A stretch of 49,384 nucleotides of DNA, taken from NCBI RefSeq assembly GCF_900115435.1, contig NZ_FOWK01000015.1:1-49384 (forward strand), in the 5' to 3' direction. The number at the start of each line of letters is the position of its first letter. Position 1 is the stretch's first letter. The notes below the pieces were generated by a model, which saw only the letters and a list, made by a program, of their open reading frames with translations, searched no databases and was not told the DNA's origin. The position numbers and the translations under genes were made by a program. Shown here one piece after another: positions 24,700 to 33,323 of the stretch. The stretch is from Prevotella sp. tf2-5 (lineage in GTDB: Bacteria > Bacteroidota > Bacteroidia > Bacteroidales > Bacteroidaceae).

Positions 24700-25947
24700 T
24701 TGAACTTCCCATTATTCATAGCTAAGAGAATCTATTCCGACCAAGGTGACCATCGTAAGGTGAGCCGCCCAGCTATTCGTATAGCCACCATTGGTGTGGC
24801 TATCGGACTAGCCGTGATGATTATCACAGTGAGCGTGGTGATGGGCTTCAAGCATACCATCCGCGACAAGGTAGTGGGTTTCGGCAGTCACATCCAGGTA
24901 GAGAGTTTCATCGCCTCCCAGTCCGCGACACCCTATCCCGTCTGTATCGACGACTCTTTAAGAAACGTGCTGCAACGTATCGAGGGAATCCGTCATGTGA
25001 GTCGTTATGCGCTGACACAAGGTATTCTCAAAACGGACAATGACTTCCTCGGTGTCGTCTTCAAGGGTATCGGAGAGGATTATGACACCCATTTCCTGCA
25101 ACAGAATCTCAAAGAGGGAAAGACACTTCAGTTCTCCTCCACGAAGAGCTCGTACCAGTTGCTTATCTCCAAAAGAATTGCCGATAAACTCGGACTGAAG
25201 GTCGGTGACCGTGTCTTTGCCTATTTTATCGATTATAATAATGTTAGAGCCCGTAAGTTTACGATTGCTGCCATCTATGAGACCAATATGACTCAGTTTG
25301 ATGAAGCACTCTGCTTCACCGACCTACCTATCCCTGTGAAACTCAACAACTGGGAGAAGGACCAGTGCAGTGGCGCGGAACTGCTTGTGAGGGATTTCAA
25401 CCAGCTGGAGGCTACCGCCAATCTGGTAATAGAGAAAGTAAACCGTCATACAGACCGTAATGGAGAGATACTGACCTCCCATACCGTTCAGGAGAGCTAC
25501 CCGCAGATATTCTCCTGGTTGTCACTGCTTGATATCAACGTATGGATTATCCTGGTCTTGATGGTCTTCGTCGCAGGATTCACGATGATCAGTGGTCTGC
25601 TCATCATCATCCTTGAACGGACACAGATGATAGGACTCCTGAAGGCACTGGGTGCCTGCAACAAGAGTATACGCCACACATTCCTGTGGTTTGCCACCTT
25701 TATTATCGGACAAGGGATGCTATGGGGAAATATCATTGGTATCGGCTTTATCCTATTACAACAACATACAGGGTTCATCCAGCTCGACCCCGCTAACTAT
25801 TATGTTACGACAGCCCCGATGGAGTTAAACATCCCTCTCATCCTGCTGCTCAATGTGGCAACACTCCTCGTCACCCTCTTCGTCCTGATCGCCCCTTCTT
25901 TCCTCGTTTCCCGTATTCACCCGTCAAAATCAATGCGATATGAATAA
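24700..25947 (+). CDS. Lipoprotein-releasing ABC transporter permease (LolC/LolE family)
   Basis: A 415-residue inner-membrane permease. One N-terminal helix (about 25-50), a large periplasmic MacB-like domain (about 52-270), and three C-terminal helices (about 280-310, 325-355, 375-405) give the LolCE/MacB fold. It opens NFPLFIAKRIYSDQGDHRKVSRP, typical of Bacteroidetes LolC/E. The start is TTG at 24700; there is no ATG before residue 40, so TTG is likely real. It should extract lipoproteins from the inner membrane with a LolD ATPase that is not encoded nearby. The gene follows the aminotransferase by 34 bp. Confidence 0.88.
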   Translation: MNFPLFIAKRIYSDQGDHRKVSRPAIRIATIGVAIGLAVMIITVSVVMGFKHTIRDKVVGFGSHIQVESFIASQSATPYPVCIDDSLRNVLQRIEGIRHVSRYALTQGILKTDNDFLGVVFKGIGEDYDTHFLQQNLKEGKTLQFSSTKSSYQLLISKRIADKLGLKVGDRVFAYFIDYNNVRARKFTIAAIYETNMTQFDEALCFTDLPIPVKLNNWEKDQCSGAELLVRDFNQLEATANLVIEKVNRHTDRNGEILTSHTVQESYPQIFSWLSLLDINVWIILVLMVFVAGFTMISGLLIIILERTQMIGLLKALGACNKSIRHTFLWFATFIIGQGMLWGNIIGIGFILLQQHTGFIQLDPANYYVTTAPMELNIPLILLLNVATLLVTLFVLIAPSFLVSRIHPSKSMRYE

Positions 25948-25964
25948 ATAAGAAAAATTATTTG

Positions 25965-25972
25965 TATCTTTG
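25965..25972 (+). promoter_or_regulatory. Promoter -7 box for the helicase, very close to its start
   Basis: TATCTTTG matches TAnnTTTG and ends 9 bp before the ATG at 25982, so the mRNA leader would be only a few bases. Confidence 0.55.
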
Positions 25973-25981
25973 CATGTGAAA

Positions 25982-27733
25982 ATGGCGAAACAAGAAATAC
26001 AGACACTCGACACGAAAAACCAAGAATGGCAGCAGGCACTGCAAGTCATTCAATATACCCGACGCTCGCTCTTCCTGACAGGAAAGGCAGGTACGGGTAA
26101 GTCGACGTTCCTACGTTATGTGGCTCAGCACACCAAGAAGAAATATGTGATCCTCGCTCCGACGGGTATTGCAGCCATCAATGCCGGTGGACAAACCTTG
26201 CACTCGTTCTTCAAACTACCCTTCCATCCCTTACTGCCCAACGACTCACGTTATAACATCCGAAATATACGGAAGACACTGAAATACAGTGGAGACACCA
26301 CAAAGCTATTGCGAGAACTGGAACTCATCATCATCGATGAGATTTCAATGGTGAGAGCAGACATCATCGATTTCATCGACAAAGTGCTGCGTATCTATTG
26401 TCGGAACATGCGGGTACCCTTCGGAGGCAAGCAACTGTTACTGGTGGGAGATATCTTCCAGTTGGAGCCCGTCATCAAAGAAGACGAATGGCGGTTGATG
26501 CAACCATTCTACGCCTCTGCCTATTTCTTCTCCGCCAAGGTATGGCAGGAGATGGAACTGGTGAGCATCGAGCTGCGGAAGGTGTATCGCCAGAGTGACG
26601 CTCGTTTCATCGGACTGTTGGACCGCATCCGCCAGAACCAGACGACGGCAGAGGATTTAAGGGCAATCAACGAACGGCTGGACGCCTCTCCTAAGAAGGG
26701 GAAGAAAGAAGGAGCACTCGCTATTACACTCGCCACCAGACGGGACACCGTAGATTATATCAACGACCAGAAACTAAAAGAGTTAGAGGGTAGGTCTTCT
26801 GTCTTTCAGGGTGTGATTAAAGGTGAGTTTCCCGAGACTTCCCTACCCGCTCCCATGGAGCTGGAAGTCAAACCCGGTGCACAGGTCATCTTTATCAAAA
26901 ACGACAAAGAGAAACGCTGGGTGAACGGAACCTTGGGGGTCGTGATATATATCGATGAAGGAGAGGGTATCATCACGGTGGTTGACGAGGACGGACATGA
27001 ATATGACGTAGAACGGGAGGTCTGGGAGAACATGCGTTATACATTCAATGAGAAAGAACAGAAAATCGAAGAGGAGCTGTTGGGTACGTTCGTCCAGTTC
27101 CCTCTCCGATTAGCTTGGGCGATTACGGTACATAAGAGTCAGGGGCTGACTTTCCGTCAGGTGAAGATCGACTTCTCGGGAGGTGGTGCCTTTGCGGGTG
27201 GACAGACCTATGTCGCACTGAGCCGTTGTACCTCTTTAGAAGGTATCACCCTGACAGAACCCATCCGTCAGAGTGACATCTTCGTCAGGGCTGAGGTCGT
27301 CAGTTTCGCCCAACGCTATAATAACGGACAACTCATCCAACAGGCGATCTACGAGAGTAAGGCTGACAAAGAATACCACGAGGCGATGGAGGCTTTCGAC
27401 CGTCAGGATTTCGATGCCTTCCTTCAACATTTCTTCGTGGCGATCCATAGTCGTTACGATATTGAGAAACCTGTCGCCAAACGACTGATTCGCAAGAAGT
27501 TAGGCATCATCACTCAACTACAGCAAGAGGTGCGTGACATTCAAGAGAAGATGAGACAGAAAGAGGAGACGCTGAAGCGCCTCGCTGTCGAGTACGTCAT
27601 TCTCGGCAAGGAGTGTGAGAAGGAACACATGCCCGAGGCTGCAATCCGTAATTACGAGAAAGCACTGGAGTTATATCCGGATGCAACAGAAGCGAAAAGA
27701 AGGATTAAGAAACTAAAAACGGTTAAAGGTTAA
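25982..27733 (+). CDS. Pif1/RecD-like DNA helicase with C-terminal TPR
   Basis: A 583-residue superfamily 1 helicase. Walker A GKAGTGKST (about 34-42), Walker B IIDEISMV (about 115-122), the GDIFQLEPV motif III (about 156-164) and AITVHKSQGLTF near residue 380 are all present. Residues from about 480 on are charged coiled coil, ending in one TPR-like repeat (PEAAIRNYEKALELYPDATE). This is the layout of the AAA/Pif1-like helicases common in Bacteroidetes. It should unwind DNA 5' to 3', perhaps at forks or G-quadruplexes. An in-frame TTG at 25970 lies inside the -7 box and is rejected. A GGTTAAA repeat overlaps the stop. Confidence 0.88.
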   Translation: MAKQEIQTLDTKNQEWQQALQVIQYTRRSLFLTGKAGTGKSTFLRYVAQHTKKKYVILAPTGIAAINAGGQTLHSFFKLPFHPLLPNDSRYNIRNIRKTLKYSGDTTKLLRELELIIIDEISMVRADIIDFIDKVLRIYCRNMRVPFGGKQLLLVGDIFQLEPVIKEDEWRLMQPFYASAYFFSAKVWQEMELVSIELRKVYRQSDARFIGLLDRIRQNQTTAEDLRAINERLDASPKKGKKEGALAITLATRRDTVDYINDQKLKELEGRSSVFQGVIKGEFPETSLPAPMELEVKPGAQVIFIKNDKEKRWVNGTLGVVIYIDEGEGIITVVDEDGHEYDVEREVWENMRYTFNEKEQKIEEELLGTFVQFPLRLAWAITVHKSQGLTFRQVKIDFSGGGAFAGGQTYVALSRCTSLEGITLTEPIRQSDIFVRAEVVSFAQRYNNGQLIQQAIYESKADKEYHEAMEAFDRQDFDAFLQHFFVAIHSRYDIEKPVAKRLIRKKLGIITQLQQEVRDIQEKMRQKEETLKRLAVEYVILGKECEKEHMPEAAIRNYEKALELYPDATEAKRRIKKLKTVKG

Positions 27734-27735
27734 AG
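27721..27735. repeat. GGTTAAA heptad repeat at the helicase-ispE junction
   Basis: Two GGTTAAA units contain the helicase stop codon (27731-27733) and end just before the ispE ATG at 27738. The last helicase residues TVKG are encoded by the repeat. Confidence 0.65.
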
Positions 27736-27737
27736 AT

Positions 27738-28568
27738 ATGATGATATTTCCCATAGCAAAAGTCAATCTGGGTCTGAATGTGGTAGAACGCAGACCAGAC
27801 GGTTATCATAACCTACAGACAGTATTCTACCCTGTACCCATCAAAGATGCCCTGGAGGTGTTCCCAATGGCAGAAGACTTCCCCTCTGTGGTTGACTGTG
27901 ATATCAAAGTGACGAATATCCATGTGGAGGGTGACGAACAACGAAACCTGGTGGTGCGTGCCTATAACCTACTGAAACACGACTTCCCTTCCCTTCCCCG
28001 TCTGCATGCCCATCTGTATAAGGGGATCCCCACACAGGCTGGGATGGGTGGTGGCTCCAGTGATGCATCCGCCATGCTGTTGTTGCTTAACGAACAGTTT
28101 CAACTGGGACTGACTCCCCAGCAACTCATCGACTATGCCGCACAGTTAGGAGCCGACTGTCCTATCTTCATCATGAACCGTCCGGCTTATGCGGAGGGAA
28201 TCGGAGAACGGCTCACATCCATTGACCTCGACCTGAAAGGCTGGTATATGGCGGTAGTACGTCCTGACATTCCTGTACCTACCAAGGAGGCTTTCGCTCA
28301 CATCACCCCACAGATGCCTAAGAAATGCTGCAAGGAGATTGTCATGCAACCCATAGAGACCTGGAGAGAAGAACTGGTGAATGATTTCGAGACAAGCGTC
28401 TTCACCGCTCACCCCGAACTTGCCATTATCAAAGAACAACTCTATCAACTCGGAGCCACCTATGCCGCCATGAGTGGAAGCGGCAGTGCCCTCTTTGGGT
28501 TGTTCAGGGAACATATTGATTTGAATGAGTACTTCCCCGACATGTTCACCACATGTATGAAATTATAG
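27738..28568 (+). CDS. ispE: 4-diphosphocytidyl-2-C-methyl-D-erythritol kinase
   Basis: A 276-residue GHMP kinase of the non-mevalonate isoprenoid pathway, phosphorylating CDP-ME at O2. Seen are AKVNLGLNVVERRPDGYHNL (about 7-26) with the catalytic Lys, the ATP loop PTQAGMGGGSSDASAML (about 97-113) and the late SGSGSALFGLF (about 254-264). Length is normal. It starts 4 bp after the helicase stop and is probably read from the same mRNA. A hairpin follows at 28628-28647. Confidence 0.95.
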   Translation: MMIFPIAKVNLGLNVVERRPDGYHNLQTVFYPVPIKDALEVFPMAEDFPSVVDCDIKVTNIHVEGDEQRNLVVRAYNLLKHDFPSLPRLHAHLYKGIPTQAGMGGGSSDASAMLLLLNEQFQLGLTPQQLIDYAAQLGADCPIFIMNRPAYAEGIGERLTSIDLDLKGWYMAVVRPDIPVPTKEAFAHITPQMPKKCCKEIVMQPIETWREELVNDFETSVFTAHPELAIIKEQLYQLGATYAAMSGSGSALFGLFREHIDLNEYFPDMFTTCMKL

Positions 28569-28627
28569 AAATGTATTTTATGGGGAGGCTTTTCAAATAG
28601 GTTATAAATTAGTATATAAAAAAAGAA

Positions 28628-28647
28628 TGATTGTCTCACGACAATCA
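28628..28647. terminator. Terminator-like hairpin between ispE and the minus-strand operon
   Basis: TGATTGTC (28628-28635) pairs with GACAATCA (28640-28647) over a TCAC loop. On the minus strand the stem is followed by TTCTTTTTTT, so it is a good intrinsic terminator for the operon ending with DUF3256. On the plus strand the tail is a weak AATCTTTC. The rest of the 200-bp gap is AT-rich and holds nothing else I can name. Confidence 0.65.
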
Positions 28648-28768
28648 ATCTTTCATTAACCTTAATAATCTAATACCATGAAAAACACACTGCAAATATA
28701 ATAAATATGTTTATTACAAAACAAGTGTTGTTATAATATCTAATACCAATTTAACGTATTTTAATTAG

Positions 28769-29338
28769 TTATGGATTCCATTCAACATTTCTTAACCAAG
28801 AGCTTTCTTTTTTTTGCTCTTCATGAGCCAACTGATCCAGCGCGTCAGACTGCCTGAATACCAGTCCAACGCCGGGAACCTCCATGAAATCAGCAATATA
28901 TGGTTCATTGGGAATACTTAGATGTTTTGACACATCAACAGGGTTCCACGCTAACGAATAGCTCTCCACCCTGCTCTCTGGTGCATCCGTGCCATAGGTG
29001 GTAATCACACAAACCACCTGTTGACAACTGTCTACCGCCTCGCTGACAGGGAACAGACGCATCGACATCCTCATAGCGGGACTGACCTGAATAGTCAGTG
29101 ACTCATCAGACAACGACAGCATCTCGCTCTTACCGCCCAACTCATTATTGACCACCGCCTTCATACCAGAATCCATGAAATCGATGAAGTCCAGACGGTT
29201 ATTCTCCGTCAGGTACGGCAGCAACTCATCAGGCATCCGCAGGAAGACATCACGCATCTTCTGCTGTGCCGCACAGGGGAAGGCTGTCACCATCAAGACA
29301 GCCATCAACAGCGTTTTATAAAAAATCCTCAGCACCAT
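28769..29338 (-). CDS. DUF3256 exported protein
   Basis: A 189-residue protein of the DUF3256 family, found in Bacteroidales. A signal peptide covers about 1-24 (ending CAAQ). The mature part begins RDVFLRMPDELLPYLTENNR, a hallmark of the family, and has the RLDFIDFMDSGMKAVV segment. No enzyme motif is seen; function unknown. It is the last gene of the ileS operon, 24 bp after paaK. The gap to it includes a GGTTAAC heptad repeat that abuts the ATG. Confidence 0.88.
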   Translation of the reverse strand: MVLRIFYKTLLMAVLMVTAFPCAAQQKMRDVFLRMPDELLPYLTENNRLDFIDFMDSGMKAVVNNELGGKSEMLSLSDESLTIQVSPAMRMSMRLFPVSEAVDSCQQVVCVITTYGTDAPESRVESYSLAWNPVDVSKHLSIPNEPYIADFMEVPGVGLVFRQSDALDQLAHEEQKKESSWLRNVEWNP

Positions 29339-29354
29339 TCCTTAACCGTTAACC
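29339..29354. repeat. GGTTAAC-GGTTAAGGA repeat abutting the DUF3256 start
   Basis: On the minus strand this is the same 16-mer as at 24684-24699, again ending exactly at a start codon (ATG at 29338). Confidence 0.75.
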
Positions 29355-29362
29355 ATTCATTA

Positions 29363-30670
29363 TTATCCACGACCAGGACGGAGATCCTTCACTCTGACAG
29401 CCTTACCCTCGCTGACAGGCAAAGAGCCTTTCTTCACGAGTTTGACACGTGGTGTCAGCAAGATTTCGTCCTTCAAGGCGCGCTGGATATCCTTCGTCAT
29501 CTTCTGAAGCTCGGGATAGACATCCGTATTCAGTCCGTCCAGCTCCACTTCCACGGTCATGATGTCATTATCATCCTCCGTATCGAGTGTGATGAGGTAG
29601 TTGCTGCCCAAGCCAGGATACTGCACGAGGATTTTCTCCACCTGCATCGGGAACACATTGACACCCTTGATGATGAACATATCATCCGTACGTCCCTTGA
29701 TACGGTCAATGCGACGATGCGTACGTCCACAAGGACACTCTCCGGGAATGATACGGGTAAGGTCACGGGTACGGTAGCGGAGGATCGGCATCATCGTACG
29801 GTCGAGGGTGGTGAGGATCATCTCACCAATCTCTCCATCAGGTACCGGCTCCAAGGTGTCTGGGTCAACAATCTCCAGGATGTAGTTGTCTTCCCACAGA
29901 TGCATACCATTCTGTTCCAGGCATTCGAAAGCGACACCGGGACCGTTCATCTCCGTCATACCAAACGAGTTATATGCTTTAACACCCAACAGGCGCTCGA
30001 TGCGCTGACGCTGTTCCTCTGTATGAGGCTCCGCACCGATAAAGAGGGTACGCAACTTCGTAGAGCGTGGGTCTACCCCCTCCTCCTGGAACACCTCCGC
30101 CAGACGGATGGCATAGGATGGAATGGCATGCAGGCATGTCGTACCGAAGTCCTTGATAAACATAATCTGACGCTTGGAGTTACCAGCAGCGGCGGGAACG
30201 GTGGTGGCACCCAGCTTCTCAGCACCATACTGGAAGCCCAGACCACCTGTGAACATACCATAGCCGGAAGAGTTCTGGAACACATCCGTGTCACGGCAGC
30301 CCACCATATACATGTCACGGGCTATCATATTCGCCCATGAGTCGATGTCATGACGGGAATAAGTAACTACGGTGGGATGCCCCGTCGTACCACTGGTAGA
30401 ATGGATACGGATGGCATCCTTCATATCACCACCCACCAGTCCGAAGGGATAGTTGTCACGCAGGTCCTGTTTCGTAGTAAACGGGATCTTACGGATATCC
30501 GCGATAGTCTGGATACTGTCAGGGGTGATACCCAAGTCACCCAGGCGTTTCTTATAGAAAGGTGACTTCAGGCTAATCTCAATCGACTTACGAAGTTTCT
30601 TCACTTGCAATGCCTCCAGTTCCTCACGGGGCATCGTCTCCAATTCTGGTTGCCAATACTGATTATTCAT
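29363..30670 (-). CDS. Phenylacetate-CoA ligase family protein (PaaK-like)
   Basis: A 435-residue AMP-forming acyl-CoA ligase. The P-loop IHSTSGTTGHPTVVTYS (about 89-105) and the late YRTRDLTRIIPG (about 300-311) are the ATP-binding motifs. CPCGRTHRRIDRIKGRTDDM matches the PaaK hinge region, and the small C-terminal domain begins near 335. It would activate phenylacetate or an indole- or hydroxyphenyl-acetate to the CoA thioester. Bacteroides paaK often sits beside indolepyruvate ferredoxin oxidoreductase genes; these are absent here, so the aryl-acid source is elsewhere. It lies 14 bp after the ABC ATPase. Confidence 0.92.
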   Translation of the reverse strand: MNNQYWQPELETMPREELEALQVKKLRKSIEISLKSPFYKKRLGDLGITPDSIQTIADIRKIPFTTKQDLRDNYPFGLVGGDMKDAIRIHSTSGTTGHPTVVTYSRHDIDSWANMIARDMYMVGCRDTDVFQNSSGYGMFTGGLGFQYGAEKLGATTVPAAAGNSKRQIMFIKDFGTTCLHAIPSYAIRLAEVFQEEGVDPRSTKLRTLFIGAEPHTEEQRQRIERLLGVKAYNSFGMTEMNGPGVAFECLEQNGMHLWEDNYILEIVDPDTLEPVPDGEIGEMILTTLDRTMMPILRYRTRDLTRIIPGECPCGRTHRRIDRIKGRTDDMFIIKGVNVFPMQVEKILVQYPGLGSNYLITLDTEDDNDIMTVEVELDGLNTDVYPELQKMTKDIQRALKDEILLTPRVKLVKKGSLPVSEGKAVRVKDLRPGRG

Positions 30671-30684
30671 AATATTTAGTTTTT

Positions 30685-31329
30685 TTACAATTTCATTATA
30701 TGGTCATAAGTAAGCGGCAGTCGTTTGCCGATACTTGTAGCTATCACACCACACTGTGTCTTCTCCTTCATCTCTGTCACCATCTCCGCCATCAGCTGTG
30801 CGTTGACATCATCCAGATGGGAGATAGGCTCGTCGATCACCAGGAAGTCAGACGGTTGCACAAGACTACGGATAAAGGCGACACGCTGCTGCTGTCCATG
30901 CGAGAGTATTCCCGCCTGGACATTCAATTTCTCAGCGATACCCAGCCGGTCAAACCACTGTTCAATCGTCGGTCGGTCAATATGCCGGGTGAGGTGGTTC
31001 TTGATCTCCACATTCTCCCATGCTGTCAGCTCAGGAAACAGGCGCATCTCCTGAAAGAGCATACTGACCTGGCGCTGACGGATGTCCACCCACTGAGACA
31101 CAGAGAAGTCACGGATATCCTCCGCATCATAGCATATCTGCCCTGTATAGTCGTGACGATAGCCTAACAGATAACTACAGAACGTGCTCTTCCCCTTCCC
31201 GCTCTTTGCCTCGACAAGATACACGTTTCCTTTCTCGAAACACACCTCCTTCTTCCATACGTCGGAAGTCAGACCGACACGTTGGGCAAAGACCTGTGGT
31301 AACACCTGATGAAGACTAATCTGTTGCAT
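30685..31329 (-). CDS. ABC-type ATP-binding protein without a neighbouring permease
   Basis: A 214-residue ATPase. Walker A reads AKSGKGKST (about 37-45), with Ala for the first Gly. The Q-loop is in SMLFQEMRLFPELTAWENV, the signature is LSHGQQQRVA (about 142-151), and Walker B is FLVIDEPISHLD. At the H-loop the family His is replaced: the segment reads GVIATSIGKRLPL. The fold suggests a MacB/LolD-like branch. No permease gene is next to it, so the partner is unknown. It lies 7 bp after rsmE and 14 bp before paaK in the long minus operon. Confidence 0.85.
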   Translation of the reverse strand: MQQISLHQVLPQVFAQRVGLTSDVWKKEVCFEKGNVYLVEAKSGKGKSTFCSYLLGYRHDYTGQICYDAEDIRDFSVSQWVDIRQRQVSMLFQEMRLFPELTAWENVEIKNHLTRHIDRPTIEQWFDRLGIAEKLNVQAGILSHGQQQRVAFIRSLVQPSDFLVIDEPISHLDDVNAQLMAEMVTEMKEKTQCGVIATSIGKRLPLTYDHIMKL

Positions 31330-31336
31330 ACCTTAT

Positions 31337-32065
31337 TTATATTATTATTGATTTACTGAGCTGCGCCATCATCACGGCAGACAGTCCTGCCGTCTCTGTG
31401 CGCAGACGACTCTTTCCCAAATGGATGGAACGGAAGCCATGAGCCATAGCCTCCCGTACCTCATCAATGGAGAAATCACCTTCCGGTCCTATCAGGACCG
31501 TTACCTCCTCGTCAGCAGGCAAGTGCTGGAGCTCCTCATACAGATACGTACGCTCCACCTCCTCATAGCAATGGGCGATAAACCGGGCACCATGACGGTC
31601 AGCGGCAATGAAATCCTTCAGCGACACCATATCATGGAGTTCCGTCTTCCAAGCCTTACGGCTCTGTTTCATCGCAGAGACGGCAATCTTATCGATACGT
31701 TCCGTCTTCACGACTTTACGCTCAGAGAACTTACAGTCGAGGAAGGTAATCTCGTCGACTCCTATCTCCACCGCTTTCTCCACCATCCATTCCATACGGT
31801 CCATCAGTTTGGTGGGTGCGATGGCAAGATGAATATGTCCTTTCCATGGACGCTCCTGTGGCAGTACCTCCCGTATGTCATACATACAATGATGGTTGGA
31901 AGCCACCGTCACTACGGCGCGGAAGAACTGTCCCTGACCATCCATCAGCATCATCTCGTCGCCAGCGGCAAGGCGAAGCACCCGCACGGCGTGGGATGCC
32001 TCATCGGCAGGCAGCTCATTCACTCGCGCCGCATCAGGTACATAGAAATATCTCACCTCTTTCAT
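31337..32065 (-). CDS. rsmE: 16S rRNA (uracil1498-N3)-methyltransferase
   Basis: A 242-residue SPOUT methyltransferase that methylates U1498 of 16S rRNA using SAM. An N-terminal PUA-like part (about 1-70, with DEASHAVRVLRLAAGDE) precedes the knotted catalytic domain with IGPEGDFSIDEV (about 189-200) and the final HLGKSRLRTETAGL (about 213-226). The ATG at 32065 is chosen because it begins the family sequence (KEVRYFYVPD) and overlaps the symporter stop by 4 bp. An in-frame start 35 codons upstream lies inside the symporter gene. Confidence 0.94.
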   Translation of the reverse strand: MKEVRYFYVPDAARVNELPADEASHAVRVLRLAAGDEMMLMDGQGQFFRAVVTVASNHHCMYDIREVLPQERPWKGHIHLAIAPTKLMDRMEWMVEKAVEIGVDEITFLDCKFSERKVVKTERIDKIAVSAMKQSRKAWKTELHDMVSLKDFIAADRHGARFIAHCYEEVERTYLYEELQHLPADEEVTVLIGPEGDFSIDEVREAMAHGFRSIHLGKSRLRTETAGLSAVMMAQLSKSIII

Positions 32066-33318
32066 ACACGCGCCTCCCTGACTCTTTCCTGCTGAGGATG
32101 GAACATCAAATAGAATAATAAGCCGATGACGATGGCATAGCCTGCGAAGATGTACCAACATGTGGACCATTCCACCTGACCATCCATCGTATGGGCATTC
32201 ACGACAGCCTGTGCCGCCAACGAGCCAAATGTCGCACCGACACCATTCGTCATCAACATGAACAAACCCTGTGCACTGGAGCGTAAACCAGGATCCGTAG
32301 ACTGATTCACATACAGGGAGCCACTGATATTGAAGAAATCAAAAGCGACACCATAGACGATCATAGACAGCACGAACATCCACACACCACTACCCGGGTT
32401 ACCCATTCCCAGAAGTCCAAAACGGAAGAACCAGGCGACCATCGCTATCAGCACAACCCGTTTGATACCAAAGTGTTTCATGAAGAACGGGATGAGCAGG
32501 ATACAGAATGTCTCACTGAACTGCGAGATGGAATAGAGTATCAGCGGATATCTCACCCCAAAGGAGTCCGCATACGCTGGGATACGCTGGAAATGATTGA
32601 TGAACGGTGTGGCGAAACCATTGGTGATCTGCAGACAGACACCTATGAACATAGAGAATATCAGGAATACCGCCATAGACCTCTTCTTAAACAAGACAAA
32701 AGCCTGTAGTCCGAAAGTCTCCACAAAAGACTGTTTCCCACGATTGCCGTTCACAGGACACGATGGCAGTGTGAAGGCATAGAGAAACAATAACAGGCTC
32801 AACATTCCACTGACGAGGAACTGATGGTGCGTGTGCTCATAATCCAGGATATCGACCAGCCACATCATAGCGATGAAACCGATGGTCCCAAACACACGGA
32901 TGGGCGGGAAAGTCCTCACCGGATCCATCCCCTCCTTCAACAATGCGTTATAAGAGACGGAATACGACAAGGCGAGTGACGGCATATAGAAGGCAACACT
33001 CATGCTATACAACCCAAACAAAACGGGGAAGGCAGCATGCGTACCTTCTTGTTGTCCGTAGAGCCCTGTCAGGATCATAAAGACACCTGCCATCAGATGA
33101 CAGAAGCCATACAACCGCTGGGCAGGTATCCACCTGTCGGCGACAATACCCATCAGCGTTGGCATAAAGAGAGACACAAAACCCTGCATGGCAAAGAAAG
33201 AACCGATATGATGACCCATCCCCAACTCCATGAGATGAAGTCCCATACACGTCAGGTATGCCCCCCATACACCAAACTGCAGGAAGCTCATCAATGCCAA
33301 ACGTACTCTCAGGTTCAT
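32062..33318 (-). CDS. MFS nucleoside:H+ symporter (NupG/XapB-like)
   Basis: A 418-residue inner-membrane transporter with 12 predicted helices. Opening residues RVRLALMSFLQFGVWGAYLTC and GIVADRWIPAQRLYGFCHLM match the nucleoside:H+ symporter branch of the MFS. It should take up nucleosides with protons. It lies within the ileS operon, 5 bp after the small overlapping gene, and overlaps rsmE by 4 bp. Substrate specificity is inferred from family. Confidence 0.9.
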   Translation of the reverse strand: MNLRVRLALMSFLQFGVWGAYLTCMGLHLMELGMGHHIGSFFAMQGFVSLFMPTLMGIVADRWIPAQRLYGFCHLMAGVFMILTGLYGQQEGTHAAFPVLFGLYSMSVAFYMPSLALSYSVSYNALLKEGMDPVRTFPPIRVFGTIGFIAMMWLVDILDYEHTHHQFLVSGMLSLLLFLYAFTLPSCPVNGNRGKQSFVETFGLQAFVLFKKRSMAVFLIFSMFIGVCLQITNGFATPFINHFQRIPAYADSFGVRYPLILYSISQFSETFCILLIPFFMKHFGIKRVVLIAMVAWFFRFGLLGMGNPGSGVWMFVLSMIVYGVAFDFFNISGSLYVNQSTDPGLRSSAQGLFMLMTNGVGATFGSLAAQAVVNAHTMDGQVEWSTCWYIFAGYAIVIGLLFYLMFHPQQERVREARV

Positions 33319-33323
33319 TGTCT

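Noticed and set aside
29717..30340. A 207-residue open frame opposite the PaaK-like gene
   Set aside because: It is antisense to conserved ligase motifs and shows no domain; a by-product of codon bias.
31421..32095. A 224-residue open frame opposite rsmE
   Set aside because: Antisense to a well-conserved methyltransferase; no protein-like features.
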